DNA of 64,000 nucleotides from Microbacterium schleiferi (GTDB lineage Bacteria; Actinomycetota; Actinomycetes; Actinomycetales; Microbacteriaceae). Position numbers and translations under genes: made by a program. The notes under the pieces were generated by a model. The model searched no databases. It saw only the letters and a program-made list of their open reading frames with translations, and had not been told where the DNA came from. Below, one piece after another: positions 44,301-53,090 of the stretch (its first letter is position 1; each line of letters starts with the position of its first letter). The DNA lies in contig NZ_CP064760.1 in NCBI RefSeq assembly GCF_015565955.1, positions 496,001 to 560,000 on the forward strand, read 5' to 3'.

Positions 44301-46357
44301 CGTGGGGTGCCGAGTGCACGTTCGTCGAGACCGACGCGGGCTCGGATGTCACGCTGTCACCGTCCACGGTGACCGTGAGCAACGACCCGACGGCCATCGA
44401 GGTGCAGAGCGTCACCAACACGTACGACTACGCGAGCCTGCTGGTCGAGAAGACCGTGGAAGTTCCCACCCCTCCGGGCACGACCTACCCGGTACCCACT
44501 GACTTCGCGTTCACCGCGGTCTGTACCTTCAACGGCGCGACGGTGCTCAACGAGACGTTCCTGCTCGATGACGGTGACACCCGCCTCTTCGAGGACCTGC
44601 CGGCTCGCTCGGAGTGCGTGGTCACCGAAACCGACCCCCGTGATGCCGACAGCACCGTGACAAGCGTCACGGTCATCGACCCGACGGTCCCCCCGACGAT
44701 CGACCAGCCCGCGCGCCAGGCGACGATCCCCGAGTTGAGCCCCGACTCGGCCGGCGGTGACACGCAGAACACGGTCTCGTATGTCAACAGCTACGACCTC
44801 GTGGCGCTGACGATCACGAAGGACCTCGAGGGCGAAGGCGCGGCGCAGTTCGGCGCGAACCAGACCTTCACGGTCGACGTCGTCTGCACCTTCGCGGGAG
44901 AGACCCTCGTCGACACGTCGGTCGAGCTGAGCGCCGGCAACGCCTGGACCGCATCGCTGACCGGCCTCATCGCGGGATCGGACTGCGTCATCACCGAACC
45001 CGACCTCGAGGGCGCGGATGCCGTCGTCATCACCCCGAACGACGGCAGCGACACCACCACCGGTGAGATCACGCTGCCCGACACCGGCACCGCGACCGTG
45101 ACGGTCACCAACTGGTACCTCACCGGTTCGCTCGAGGTCACGAAGGTCTTCGACGGCGCGGCTGCGACCCAGTACGGCACCGCCGACTTCGACCTCGAGC
45201 TGGTCTGCCTGCGAGATGGCGTCGACGTCGACATCCCGGGCGGAAACGACCGCACCGTGAACGCCACGGCGCCGACGGCATCCTGGACCCACCTGCCCAC
45301 GGGCGCTGACTGCACCCTCGCCGAGACCGGCATCGGGGGAGCAGGCGCAACCGCGATCCTGGATGCCGGAGGCAGCGTACTCGTCGACCCGGCGACCGAC
45401 GGCTACACGTTCACGGTCGTGACCGACCCGACGATCCTGAACGTCGCCGACCAGCCGCAGCCGAGCCTGCAGGTGCGCAACACCTTCACCTACGCCGAGG
45501 TGTCGGTCAGCAAGGTCGTCGAGACCGAAGCGCTCGACAACAACGGCGACCCGATTCCGTTCGGGCCGTTCGAGGTGACACTCCAGTGCACCTGGGAGAG
45601 CGCGACGGTAACGGCCAACGAGCCGATGACGCAGACGATCGGCGACGGTGACAGCTTCACGTGGACCGGGCTACCCGAAGGGGCCGACTGCGTGATCGAA
45701 GAGACCGATACGGTCAACGCCGCGTCGACGACGTACGAGATCACGCAGGGCGGTGCCACGGCACCCGCCGTCGACGGGATCGAGGCGAGCCTCGCGCCGC
45801 TTCCGGCCGAGGGTGCGGCCGACCAGACGTCCGTGCTCTTCACGAACGAGTACCCGGTCGCCCCGATGATCATCCGCAAGGAGGTCGACGGCACGGGAGC
45901 TGCCGATGTGACCCGTAGCTTCCCCGTGAACGTACGCTGTGTACTGATCGACGCATCGCACCCTGACCCGGGCATCCTGGTGCGCGATGTCAACGTCGAG
46001 ATCGGCGGGCCGAGCAACCTGCAGCCGGAGATCGACTTCCTGCCGCTGGGTAGCTCGTGCACGATCACCGAGACCGACACCGGCGGGGCATCATCCGTCT
46101 CGATCACGGGCACCCCGTACATGGGTCTGCCCGGGGCCGGCGGTGTGCCGGGCGCCTCGACCACCGTCACGGACTCCTCGATCACGGTGACCTTGAGCGA
46201 TAACCACTACCTCGTCGAGATCACCAACACGTTCATCAAACCGCTGCCGCCGACCGGCGGGATCTTCGCCTGGACCGTGCCGATCGGCGCAGCCCTGATG
46301 ACGGTGATCGGACTCATGTTCGTGCTGTGGCGCCGCTTCGAACCCGGTCGGGACTGA
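38393..46357 (+). CDS. Giant LPPTG-anchored cell-wall protein with DUF11-like and DUF5979-like repeats
   Basis: This 2654-residue protein has a Sec signal peptide (basic start, LTAVALSTLLVVSGAVAV, cut after AYA), and a C-terminal sorting signal LPPTGG (46244-46261), hydrophobic helix and RRFEPGRD tail, so sortase should attach it to the wall. The first 1900 residues hold about eight DUF11-like beta domains, each opening with a K-S/T-F/I segment such as ASKTFSPDQI or AGKSFSPTNEY. From about residue 1912 come six DUF5979-like repeats of roughly 110 residues. Each begins with a Lys strand, contains two Cys, a C-x2-x-E segment (CTFVETD, CVVTETD, CVITEPD) and ends V-T-N-T-Y-like. The start has GGGGAG just upstream. 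It is probably an adhesin or surface stalk. No sortase gene is in the window. Confidence 0.92.
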   Translation: MTQRSHGTGNTRRSRRSPWRRLVHRIRPLTAVALSTLLVVSGAVAVGTMPAYADDINATLAITKSTDDPITPTGVVSPGETFEYDLLFSCGTSVGSVSGCKNATITDLLPEWIEFVSVSSFPVSAPGTSTVTDVGGRDQVTLAFTSPVNTPGATTGLPLGTFQMTIQVKLADDAPWEIDGTTIINTADITADNAVPQSDSAPIEAAVPVNLATTTDKSFDPSSNYNMAGETTRLTLSGTNTTNGGVDTLTVQDPAGATPLPADDTSPFHYLEFTDFGAMTLPAGAEQVTAEVYSIADSAWHTVYVGAGPPVYPAAGPGIPDKTDIYGIRFTYADTGGGRIDVSATGSAEVALTQRAAVESLSVATTVDNTVQSTVSLGSDTVSSPVVTKPYQIIPFGLQVSASKTFSPDQIKAGESTTVNIGAVNSGTATLAELVISEPGAGTPGSLSGDLTFAGFGTVSGGAGNGIQWPSGATEATIVYHYDDNTSSAPLSTSVSGTIPDSPSALRVVGFDITFTGAPIVSGAEAKTPFVVSTQRVGTPPDLTTVPNDVDAVAKAFTDITLTDSDTATDELEIYGDRMAVEVSKSIQPSQSWLVPGQQTVAQIPAVISSFPATTVNPTQVIVDDAAVLSPDWWNIYNATELPSLGIPSNATLTVQYTTDGSSWTNLPGAVGLSSPPAYQTVTIDPALSDTIIGLRFVYDAVSGESFDPGSTFQPNITFTTREQTRNAPIVDIEDVPTTGTIPDPSTPSGTIDVVQVANCATADASVASPAMSAATANTSPCPISTLIPINGGSGVGPDLVDKDVTPVTVVERSQAGTNGTLGWSTGGLTGVTQMRVTETGSTSYAPATSANLDSSFLNAFDVIRLAPITKTTDPLIAYDQLVSVELFDYTAAGGAGAWVPISGAPWDGPTSGTIVFPGYTLTDAEQATTTGVRYTFAESPNRASALTPGNLTQPAVGSGVAASTDRRPITVNFQLRDDRRSDGSPVLFGEAYNTAGDLSVVTNTVNAQACLVAFVADACADGYSTNDSDTVTILNGTANITTTKSWSTGVSGGGALGIPPTGTPAADYPTTRMTLSVVNNGPQKVDTLDLTDPAPNVAFEGTAWDVFTLTNIVSITPPKDSDGSGGNADVAVYLDLAGGGELGPLTISAATALTPGQLDDVVGVRAYASGRISYTSSGNNNGRLQIQLDAQLRETLRSDPMTRVSAGSVDNTIFGSIGDPSVETSGSCAVSNPPVTADPNTVVSCNNASISLSDTQDRTVLAGKSFSPTNEYENTNDRIRMLLSGQPGGNARSNQLVLTDTTPGFWNAYGFAGLVNANPSQFAIASPANRVQIELLTGATYTVEVDNSITVSGGTWNAVVNGSGDQWMTATQARSALAPGAATATASILGGGTVTYGEVQGIRFTYQRVASGSIADPSAPLLLFENPANPTLTGNLFVQRRDALLTGGDVPTTLSGNTASPGTTSAGVFPNTVVADATGIPGNGSPATDDADANFTFRHLPTAATVVKTPTGQVAPGTNFEVALTTTNNGGYPILNPVITDNLPVGTVAAGLPDYVFPDGIDPTDPANYTFALSSGSAPGAPWTELPIDPADVNVVVTSSSGVDPEPVAIRFEFPADSALGLGQVYRISWDMRLRSGAVANQPFTNEYEITGDRDFDSCNGVAGTTDICSTTATVTTQPLATFGMFQQVRALDPALGVISSTAATCTMADADPDGFFVDPCAPVTKPGQNNEWRLNYENWGSYPLDEISTIIYLPNAGQSGIDIPTVDSLWRPVLASATGPGLRADDTPTAARTVYYSTESPGTSLCDDVLTDGGTCPPGYWQPLDASVDLTTVTALYVVVDFAGGGDLLQPGEKFQLAFETTAPPAAFNPGNDPITWNSAKTGGKYTTGGSQRTLPPFEVPVVGASLASGSLQLTKTVDGDASGAGWVPTSFDGTLSCTSAGVAVPTAAIPTVPTLTDGTTVTVGGLPWGAECTFVETDAGSDVTLSPSTVTVSNDPTAIEVQSVTNTYDYASLLVEKTVEVPTPPGTTYPVPTDFAFTAVCTFNGATVLNETFLLDDGDTRLFEDLPARSECVVTETDPRDADSTVTSVTVIDPTVPPTIDQPARQATIPELSPDSAGGDTQNTVSYVNSYDLVALTITKDLEGEGAAQFGANQTFTVDVVCTFAGETLVDTSVELSAGNAWTASLTGLIAGSDCVITEPDLEGADAVVITPNDGSDTTTGEITLPDTGTATVTVTNWYLTGSLEVTKVFDGAAATQYGTADFDLELVCLRDGVDVDIPGGNDRTVNATAPTASWTHLPTGADCTLAETGIGGAGATAILDAGGSVLVDPATDGYTFTVVTDPTILNVADQPQPSLQVRNTFTYAEVSVSKVVETEALDNNGDPIPFGPFEVTLQCTWESATVTANEPMTQTIGDGDSFTWTGLPEGADCVIEETDTVNAASTTYEITQGGATAPAVDGIEASLAPLPAEGAADQTSVLFTNEYPVAPMIIRKEVDGTGAADVTRSFPVNVRCVLIDASHPDPGILVRDVNVEIGGPSNLQPEIDFLPLGSSCTITETDTGGASSVSITGTPYMGLPGAGGVPGASTTVTDSSITVTLSDNHYLVEITNTFIKPLPPTGGIFAWTVPIGAALMTVIGLMFVLWRRFEPGRD

Positions 46358-46369
46358 GCGTCAGCTGAT

Positions 46370-46411
46370 CGCGGGGCGGCCGGGATCCCTCGGGGAACCG
46401 GCCGCCCCGCG
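46370..46411. terminator. Strong hairpin terminator between wall-protein gene and luxR 2
   Basis: CGCGGGGCGGCCGG (46370-46383) pairs perfectly with CCGGCCGCCCCGCG (46398-46411), and the loop can pair further through TCCC and GGGA. It starts 12 bases after the wall-protein stop codon and precedes the end of the convergent luxR gene, so it can serve both. Confidence 0.85.
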
Positions 46412-46435
46412 GCGGTGACGCGCGGGGTGGGGTGC

Positions 46436-47905
46436 CTAGAGCAAGCCCAGGCGCTGCGCGGCCAGCAGAGCCTCGACCCGTGTGCCGGCGCCGAGTTTGC
46501 GAAACAGCGTGCGCTGCTGCGACTTGACCGTGTTCTCCGAGACGAACAGCGCCTCTGCGATCTGCGCCCGGGTGCGGTCAGTTGCCAACAGAGTGAGCAC
46601 CTCGCGCTCCCGGGGCGTGAGGACGGGCACCTGATGGCCGAGCAGATGGTTGTTGCCGAAGTCCCCGGGCCAGCCGTCGACGGTGGTCTCCGCGAACTGC
46701 GCCACGACCTCCGGGACGTACACGCGGTCGGCGTCGCGCAACCCGCCGTACCTCTCGATGACTCCTCGGAGCACCGCGGCAGCGTCGTCGGTGTCGCCCT
46801 GTCCGAGCAGTGCCGCGCTCAGGAGGCACACCCGGAAGAACTCAAGCTGGCGCAGCGGCGCGGTCTGGCCGTGAAGTCCGATGAGCCGACGGATGCTGTC
46901 GGCGGACTCCCCGGAGGCGATAGCGACCGACTCCCGCAGCAGTCGGAAGGCCGCCGGTCTGTCGTCGACCTCGCGGAGAAGAGAACGCGCGAGCGCAAGA
47001 TCGCCGCGCAGCAGCGCGACGGTTACTCCTGCGGCAGCGAACACGCTCCCCGCCAATCCCTCGCCTGGCACGAAACCGGACGCTGCCGGCCGGAACCGCT
47101 CGACACTGGCGTAGGCCTCGTCGAGGCGCCCTCGCCGCAGATGCAGGCGGAACAGGGCCTCAACCCGGTATGGCCAGAGCTCGCCCAGGAGCGGCACCGG
47201 GATCCGTTCGACGCGTTCGATGGCAGCATCCAGATCGACATCCCTCACCAGCACCGCCTCCGCGAGCGCCGCATGGGAATCGATGACGTGCTCGACCCAG
47301 CTCGAGGTGCGTGGCAGATCGGCGGCGAGGTCGAGCTTGCGGCGCGCGCTGTGTTGATCGCCGTACAGCGCGTGGACCAGCGCGGCCTTGACGTACGCGT
47401 CCCGCAACAGCGCTGTCAGCGTCTCGGGCGGCCGGGTACGTCGCGCGGCGGTGAAGGATGCCAGTGCCGCTTCGTGGTCGCCCGCGAGCATCTGGGACAG
47501 CCCCATCTGCACGGCCTGGAACGTCGCGATCCCTGCTGTCTCGTCAAACAGCGGATTCGTGCGCTCGTCGTCGAACACCCGACGGACGATCTCGACCGAT
47601 TCGCGCGCGTTGCCGCGTCCGCGGGCGTCGAAGAACAGTGCAGCGGCGTCGCTGGCATCCAACGCTGGAGACGGCTGCGCCACGACAGGTCCGTTCAGGT
47701 ACAGGCGGAAGGCGCGGGCGGCGCTTCCTCCCGTGATGAGCTCGGGTGGGACGGTCCGCAGGATCTCCTGCATCTTGTCGGGCGGCACCGAGAACCACGC
47801 CTCCAGAGGCGAGTCCGCGATGATCGCCATGACCTCCTCGGCGTCTCCAGCCGCGTGCGCCGCGAGGAGCGTGGCACCCGTCGGGATGTCTATCTGCGGT
47901 TCCAC
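46436..47905 (-). CDS. LuxR-family regulator with helical repeat region (LuxR 2)
   Basis: This 489-residue protein ends in a LuxR helix-turn-helix (VLTPREREVLTLLATDRTRA, then VSENTVKSQQRTLFRKLGA). The rest is made of TPR-like helices and has no Walker A motif, the same design as LuxR 1. It converges on the wall-protein gene. A role in controlling that gene is attractive but unproved. The first residues MEPQIDIPTGATLL are followed by AAHAAGDAEEV, a normal repeat start, so the GTG/ATG at 47905 is accepted. Confidence 0.88.
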   Translation of the reverse strand: MEPQIDIPTGATLLAAHAAGDAEEVMAIIADSPLEAWFSVPPDKMQEILRTVPPELITGGSAARAFRLYLNGPVVAQPSPALDASDAAALFFDARGRGNARESVEIVRRVFDDERTNPLFDETAGIATFQAVQMGLSQMLAGDHEAALASFTAARRTRPPETLTALLRDAYVKAALVHALYGDQHSARRKLDLAADLPRTSSWVEHVIDSHAALAEAVLVRDVDLDAAIERVERIPVPLLGELWPYRVEALFRLHLRRGRLDEAYASVERFRPAASGFVPGEGLAGSVFAAAGVTVALLRGDLALARSLLREVDDRPAAFRLLRESVAIASGESADSIRRLIGLHGQTAPLRQLEFFRVCLLSAALLGQGDTDDAAAVLRGVIERYGGLRDADRVYVPEVVAQFAETTVDGWPGDFGNNHLLGHQVPVLTPREREVLTLLATDRTRAQIAEALFVSENTVKSQQRTLFRKLGAGTRVEALLAAQRLGLL

Positions 47906-48218
47906 ACGTCACCCCCTCGTTCCTCGCCGACCGGGTGTGGGCGTTGATGCTGAGTCGTGGTCCCCATGCTGCGGCGAGCGTGTGGGAGCGATTCTAAAGG
48001 GCGGCGCCTTCCCGAGGCTCCTCCGCGGAGCCGCTCGCCGCCATCGCGTGCGAGAGGGGGTGACGGTCGGGGTGAACTTCGCCCCGGGACGCCGACCAGA
48101 CGCGGGCAGCGTCCTACTCTCGCTTCGAGCCCCGCGTGGCGAGCCATCCCCGCGCCCTGATCCGATGACCTGCCGGCGCTGGCGCCGCGGTCGCAGACCC
48201 GAGTCGAAAGACACCCAC
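47906..48218. other. Intergenic region between luxR 2 and a small membrane ORF
   Basis: No gene is supported in these 313 bases. Open frames give proline/arginine-rich translations with no domain. It should contain the promoter of luxR 2 on the minus strand and of the downstream plus-strand genes. Confidence 0.45.
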
Positions 48219-48323
48219 ATGACCAACCGACGCCTCGCCCTCGCCCTCGCGAGCCTGTTCATCGTCGGCACTGGCTTGTTCGTCCTGGCGGCCGTGCTGC
48301 GGTGGGACCTCGTCGTACTCTGA
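48219..48323 (+). CDS. Possible 34-residue membrane peptide
   Basis: The frame encodes a basic start (MTNRRLALALA), one hydrophobic helix (SLFIVGTGLFVLAAVL) and a short end. Composition and charge distribution fit a single-span membrane peptide with the N terminus inside. The ribosome site is weak (GAAAG). It lies 54 bases before luxR 3. Peptides this short occur by chance, so confidence is modest. Confidence 0.4.
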   Translation: MTNRRLALALASLFIVGTGLFVLAAVLRWDLVVL

Positions 48324-48377
48324 GAGGGCGCGCTTCGTCATCTCTCACCGCACGGCGCCGCCGCGGAGGTCGTTCAG

Positions 48378-51004
48378 ATGGGTCTTTCCGGAGTTCCGCG
48401 CCTCCCGTCCGAACTGCTGGACCGGACGCGACTAGAGCGGATGCTCGACGACGATGCGGCGCTGGTCGTTCTGAGCTCGCCAGCCGGAATGGGAAAGACC
48501 GTCGCCATGGCCCAATGGGCAGCGCGGACGGCGCGCCGTGGCGTCTGGGTACGCGTCGCCGACGGTGGGGGAACCCCCGCGGTCTTTGCCGGACAACTCG
48601 CCCTGGCGCTTCACGACCACGGCCTCATCGGCGCAGACAACCCGCTCTCCTCCGGGCAGGCCGTGTTCCAGTTCGTCGACGAACCCTGGACGCTGCTGCG
48701 CCGCGGGCTCGCGATGGTCGGCGAGCTCTCGCTCGCGATCGACGAGAGCGAGAATCTCGACGACGAGGCGGTCGCCGGAGTCATCCGGCTGGTTCACGAC
48801 GTCGCCACGCTGTCGGTGCGCACGACCACGCGGGTTCCGAACGGGTTCGTCGAACCAGCGCTGGCGATGAGTCTGAGTGTGCGTGTGCTGCGAGAGGATG
48901 CTCTTGCCCTCACCGACGCGGAGGCCGCTGCCGTCCTGGATGTCGAACCGGATGCCCCGATCATCCGTGACGTTCTCGACCATGGCGGCGCGCCGGGCTT
49001 GGCGCGGCTGCTCACTCTCGATGAGAGTGCGACGGTCGGGGCACACACACGACGCACCCTGCGTGAGATCGACTCGTCGCGCATCTCCGAGATCGTGGAG
49101 TCGTTTCTGCGCATCCGTCGCCCGGCGTGGGACGAGCGCTTCACCGTGTTCCTGGAGACCATCTGCCTCGCGGATGCTGTCGACGTTGCGCTGGCTTCGC
49201 AGCTGACCGGTCGTGAGGATGCCGGGGACCTGCTCGACCGTGCCGAACGGGAAGGGCTCGGGCAGTGGCGCTCGCAGGGAAGCGGCCGCGCTGCCCTCTT
49301 CGAGCCCTCTCCGTTTACTCAGCGCGCCCTCTCGGCATCCGCTCGCCGGAGCCTGCGCCCCTCGCGCCTGCGCGAACTCAGCCTCGTCATCGCCCAGTGG
49401 GAACTCGACAATGGCCGCCCGTTCGAGGCGCTGCGCCGCGCGGCTGCGTACCGGGAATGGCCGCTGATCACAGAGATCGTGCGGCGGCACTGGAATGAAC
49501 TGCTGCCGTACGGGTCTGAGATCACCGCCCTGTTCCGAGGCACACCGCTGACCACCCTCGGTCGGCAACCCCTGGTGACCACGATGCTCGCCATCATCGC
49601 CAATGCGCGCCCCGACCACCGCCTGCGCGCTGTCGAGTACTTCCTGCTTGCCGCGTACGGTTCGCGTCAGCGATCGGCCACCCGCGATCCCGCCGACCGC
49701 GTGCTGCTGCGTGCGATCGAGTCGGCCGCGCAGCGGATCTCGGGCCGCGATGGATCGCGCGTCGCGCGCGAGGCGTTCGAGATCTTCGACCAGATGACAC
49801 CGGATGACCGGGCGCGCCTCGGGCGCAACGAACCGACAGTCCACAACCAGATCGGTACCAGCCTGCTGTACGGGGAGACACCGCGCGGGCGATCACGAGC
49901 TTCCGCCGGTCGGTCGAGGCCAGCGACGCCGGCGGCTACCGGGCGGGACTACAGGGGCTCGCGCTGCTTGCGGGGACCCACGCGCTCAGCGGAGATCTTC
50001 CCCAAGCACGAGCCGTCGCGGCCCGGGCAGAGCAGCGCGACTGGCCCGATCGGTGGAAGACCGGCTACCCCGGCAGCTACCTGCAGCTGGCGTACGCGCT
50101 GATCGCGCTGGAAGACGGCGACGTCTCTGCGGCCTCGGAGCGGCTCCACACCCTCGACGAGCACCGCGAGACGATCGAGCACTGGGCGCCGCTGCTGCAC
50201 GTGGACGTCTTGATCGAGCTCCGACGTCACCGTCCCGATATCGCCCGAGAACGCATCCGTACCGTCGTCATGGCGCAGCGCTCCCGCCGGGCGATATCGC
50301 CGTTCGTCAGCGGCAGGCTGCGGCACACGACGGCGCTTGCGACGCTCGCCGCCGGCGACCTCCCCGCCGCCGCACGCGTCCTCGGGAAGGCCGAAGACAT
50401 CAGAAGCGCCGTGGGCCGAGCCCGGGTAGCGCTCGCCGGGAACGATCCGGAACAGGCGCTGCGGATGCTCAGCGGAGTCGTCGCGCCGGAGACCTCCCGT
50501 CGCGTGCGCGCCGAGTACCTCTCGCTCTCGGTCGCGGCTGTCGCGCTGCTCGGTCGCGAGGACGCTGCGGCGCGCTCGGCGATCGAACGTCTCGAGGCTG
50601 TCCTGGCAGAAAGCGACCAGTCGCTCGCGCTGGCCCTCGTGCCCGACACGGCGCTCGCCGCGCTCGCCGCCGCGGCGGAACGCCTCGCGCTCCCGGGCTT
50701 TGCTGCCCGCGCGGAGCGAGCACGAAGCTGGGCGATGATCGCCTCGCCGGGATCGGTGCCCCGGCTGACCGCACGCGAGCGGGCTGTGGCCCGTGAGCTT
50801 GCCCGTCACGCCGCGGTCGCAGAGATCGCGGCTGCCCTGACCGTCTCGCCGAACACGGTCAAGTCCCAGCTCAAGGGCCTGTATCGAAAGCTCGGCGTCG
50901 GTAACCGCTCGGATGCTCTACGGGTGCTCTCGGCGTGGGGAATCCTCCACAGCGATGCCGACATCGACCTCGGTCGGCGGGACAGTCGCACCGAGGAAGG
51001 GTAG
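48378..51004 (+). pseudogene. Large MalT-like LuxR regulator, one-base frameshift (LuxR 3)
   Basis: Restored, this is an 875-residue STAND-type regulator. The start has Walker A SSPAGMGKT (33-41), an ATPase segment with SLAIDESENLDD, long TPR-like helices and a C-terminal LuxR helix-turn-helix (LTARERAVARELARHAAVAE, then VSPNTVKSQLKGLYRKLGV). The frame breaks after TSLLYGE; adding one G to the four-G run at 49872-49875 continues it as DTARAITSFRRSVEASDAGG without other changes. Because the same defect occurs in essential genes of this window, the gene is probably intact. Its 3' end overlaps the convergent MFS gene by 87 bases. Confidence 0.88.
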
Positions 51005-52201
51005 AGCGACCAGTCCCAGCAGGCTCACGACGGCCGCCGCGACGCAGAGCGTCGTGAAGTTGTCTGCGGCGCTCGAGATGGGGTCGGGGCCGCCGAGCGT
51101 GAGCAGCCACGCTGCCACCACCGGCACAAGGATCTGCGGCAGCGTGTCGGCGACATTCAGGGCGCCGAGATAGCGGCCGCCGGCTCCCGGCGGAATCCGG
51201 CGGAGTGCGACAGCGAGATTGACAGTGAAGAAGACCCCCATGGCCAGGCCCGCCGTGACGGCGCTGACCACGAGGAGGGCGGCATCCGTGCTGGCCGCGC
51301 GGAGGAAGGCAGCCAGCGCCAGCACGATCGCCGAGGCCCCCAGCAGGATGCGTCGATCGACCCGCGCCGCGAGCCAGCCGCCGAAGAGTGCGGCGCCAAC
51401 GAGTGCTGCACCCCCGGCCAGCGTCGATACGGACGTGAGCGAGGTGGCCGACGCGGCCGATCCCGTGATGCGGTCTGCCACGAGATACAGCATGAACGAG
51501 GTCAGCAGTCCGAAGGCCACCGACTGGATGAAGCGGCCGATCCAGACCGGTGCGAAGCGCCGCACCGACGCGCCGCGGTGTCCGACCGTCAGCGCTTCTG
51601 CCGCAGGCCCGCCACGCTCGGGGAGCCACACGGCAGCACCCAGCGAGATACCGACGGCCACGATGCACATCGTGAGGGTCACCGCGTCCAGGTGGTCAGG
51701 CAGCAGGGACGACAGCAGCAGCGGTGGCACGGTGCCCAGGAACGCCGCCGCCGCGAAGGCGCCGGAGGCCGCCGAGCGTTCAGCATCGGCAACCGCATCC
51801 GAGAGCAACCCCGCCGCCGCGGCGAGCATGGCGTTGTAGGAGATCTGCACGGCCACCCACGCGGCGATCAAGACGCCCACAGACGGAGCGAGCAGCAGAA
51901 CCACGGTGGCGACCAACCCGAGCGCTGCCCCGCCGACAGTCCAGGGGTGGCGTCGCCCCCAGCGGGAGCGGGTGCGATCCGACAGAGCGCCGAAGAGCGG
52001 GTTGGCGACCGTCGCGGCGACAGCACCGAGGGTGATCGCCAGCCCGAGCGTGCCGGTGCGCGCGTCAGCCGGAACCAGCTGATCCACCGCGACGGGCAGG
52101 CCGGCGATGGCCGGAGCCGTCATTGCGCCGATCGCCACCAGGTTCAGCGCCGAGGGCACGAGCGCCCGGCGGCCGAGTGGACGAGGGGAACGCGGGGGCA
52201 T
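50918..52201 (-). CDS. MFS transporter
   Basis: This protein of about 427 residues has 12 membrane helices in two halves. The loop between helices 2 and 3 carries GALSDRTRSRWGRRHPW, the long form of the MFS G-x3-D-R/K motif seen in glycoside-type and SUC/SLC45-like transporters, so sugars are possible substrates. ATG at 52201 is used; a GTG at 52234 in frame would add eleven residues that lack membrane character. The last 29 codons overlap the end of luxR 3 on the other strand. No catabolic enzymes are adjacent, so the substrate is open. Confidence 0.85.
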   Translation of the reverse strand: MPPRSPRPLGRRALVPSALNLVAIGAMTAPAIAGLPVAVDQLVPADARTGTLGLAITLGAVAATVANPLFGALSDRTRSRWGRRHPWTVGGAALGLVATVVLLLAPSVGVLIAAWVAVQISYNAMLAAAAGLLSDAVADAERSAASGAFAAAAFLGTVPPLLLSSLLPDHLDAVTLTMCIVAVGISLGAAVWLPERGGPAAEALTVGHRGASVRRFAPVWIGRFIQSVAFGLLTSFMLYLVADRITGSAASATSLTSVSTLAGGAALVGAALFGGWLAARVDRRILLGASAIVLALAAFLRAASTDAALLVVSAVTAGLAMGVFFTVNLAVALRRIPPGAGGRYLGALNVADTLPQILVPVVAAWLLTLGGPDPISSAADNFTTLCVAAAVVSLLGLVALPFLGATVPPTEVDVGIAVEDSPRREHP

Positions 52202-52486
52202 GAGGGTCAGGGTATGCGGTGATCGTCCGATCACGGCGACGGCAGAGCGGTCGTCGGTCGGGCATCAACCACCGCTCGGGTGATGACCGAGGTGAAGTTC
52301 TGCATCCGCTCCGACGGGACACGCAGTCGCCTCATACACTCGCTCCGGAACCTCCGGCAGCGGCTCGCTGCGGGCCCCCGGATGGCGGGTCGCCCCTTCT
52401 CCCCGGGTGGGCGATCCGCCATCATGGGAATGCGCCGCGCTCGCGACGCATTCTCGCGGACCCGATCGCGACCTGGAGAGCGTGAC

Positions 52487-52946
52487 ATGAGCCTGCACGG
52501 GGTGCCCCGTCTCTCCCGCAGCCAGCTCTCGTCGGCCGACGAGCTCTCCCGTGAACTGCTCGGCGACCCCGCCGTCGCGCTCAGCCGGGCGCGCATCTGC
52601 CTTGCCGCGGGGGATGCCGCGGGTGCGTTGAGGCTCCTGCACGCCCAGGACTTCTCGCGCACGCTCCGCATCGCCGCCGAGGCTGCCGCGCTGGCAGCCG
52701 CGGCCCTGTGCCACTGTCGCGCTCTCGCCGCGCGAACGTGCGGTTGCCCGGGAACTGGCGCGGCACGAGTCCATCGCCGCTCTCGCCGCCGCGTTGAACG
52801 TCTCGCCGAACACCGTCAAATCGCAGCTGCGCAGCGTGTACCGCAAGCTCGGCGTGACCAGCCGGGCCGGCGCGATCCGCGCCCTCGCCGGCTGGGACGG
52901 TGTCGGCGACCCCTCGCCGGTGGCGGCAAGCGCCCCAATGCCGTAG
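52487..52946 (+). pseudogene. Doubly deleted LuxR relic (LuxR 4)
   Basis: It starts like LuxR 3 (MSLHGVPRLSR against MGLSGVPRLPS), jumps to a segment matching the region before the helix-turn-helix (ALSRARICLAAGDAAGALRLL against VGRARVALAGNDPEQALRML), then changes frame near 52720. It resumes as a complete LuxR helix-turn-helix (LSPRERAVARELARHESIAA, VSPNTVKSQLRSVYRKLGV), ending at a TAG at 52944. About 700 residues are missing in at least two deletions. The ATG has GGAGAG upstream. If the frame change is an error, a 150-residue DNA-binding protein could still be made. Confidence 0.8.
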
Positions 52947-53090
52947 TCTAGATCTTTGGTGCCTGCCTCACTGCGGCAGATCACCGCGAACGTGAGCCCT
53001 CCACTGGCGTGTTCGACGGCCATCGGCCGGAGAACCACCCCGGAGCGGGATTCACGAACTCCTCCGTTCGAACCAGAAAGCAGCACTATC

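Noticed and set aside
53040-53090. Possible tRNA because of a GTTCGAACC sequence before rplM
   Set aside because: No cloverleaf can be drawn around it; it is the rplM leader.
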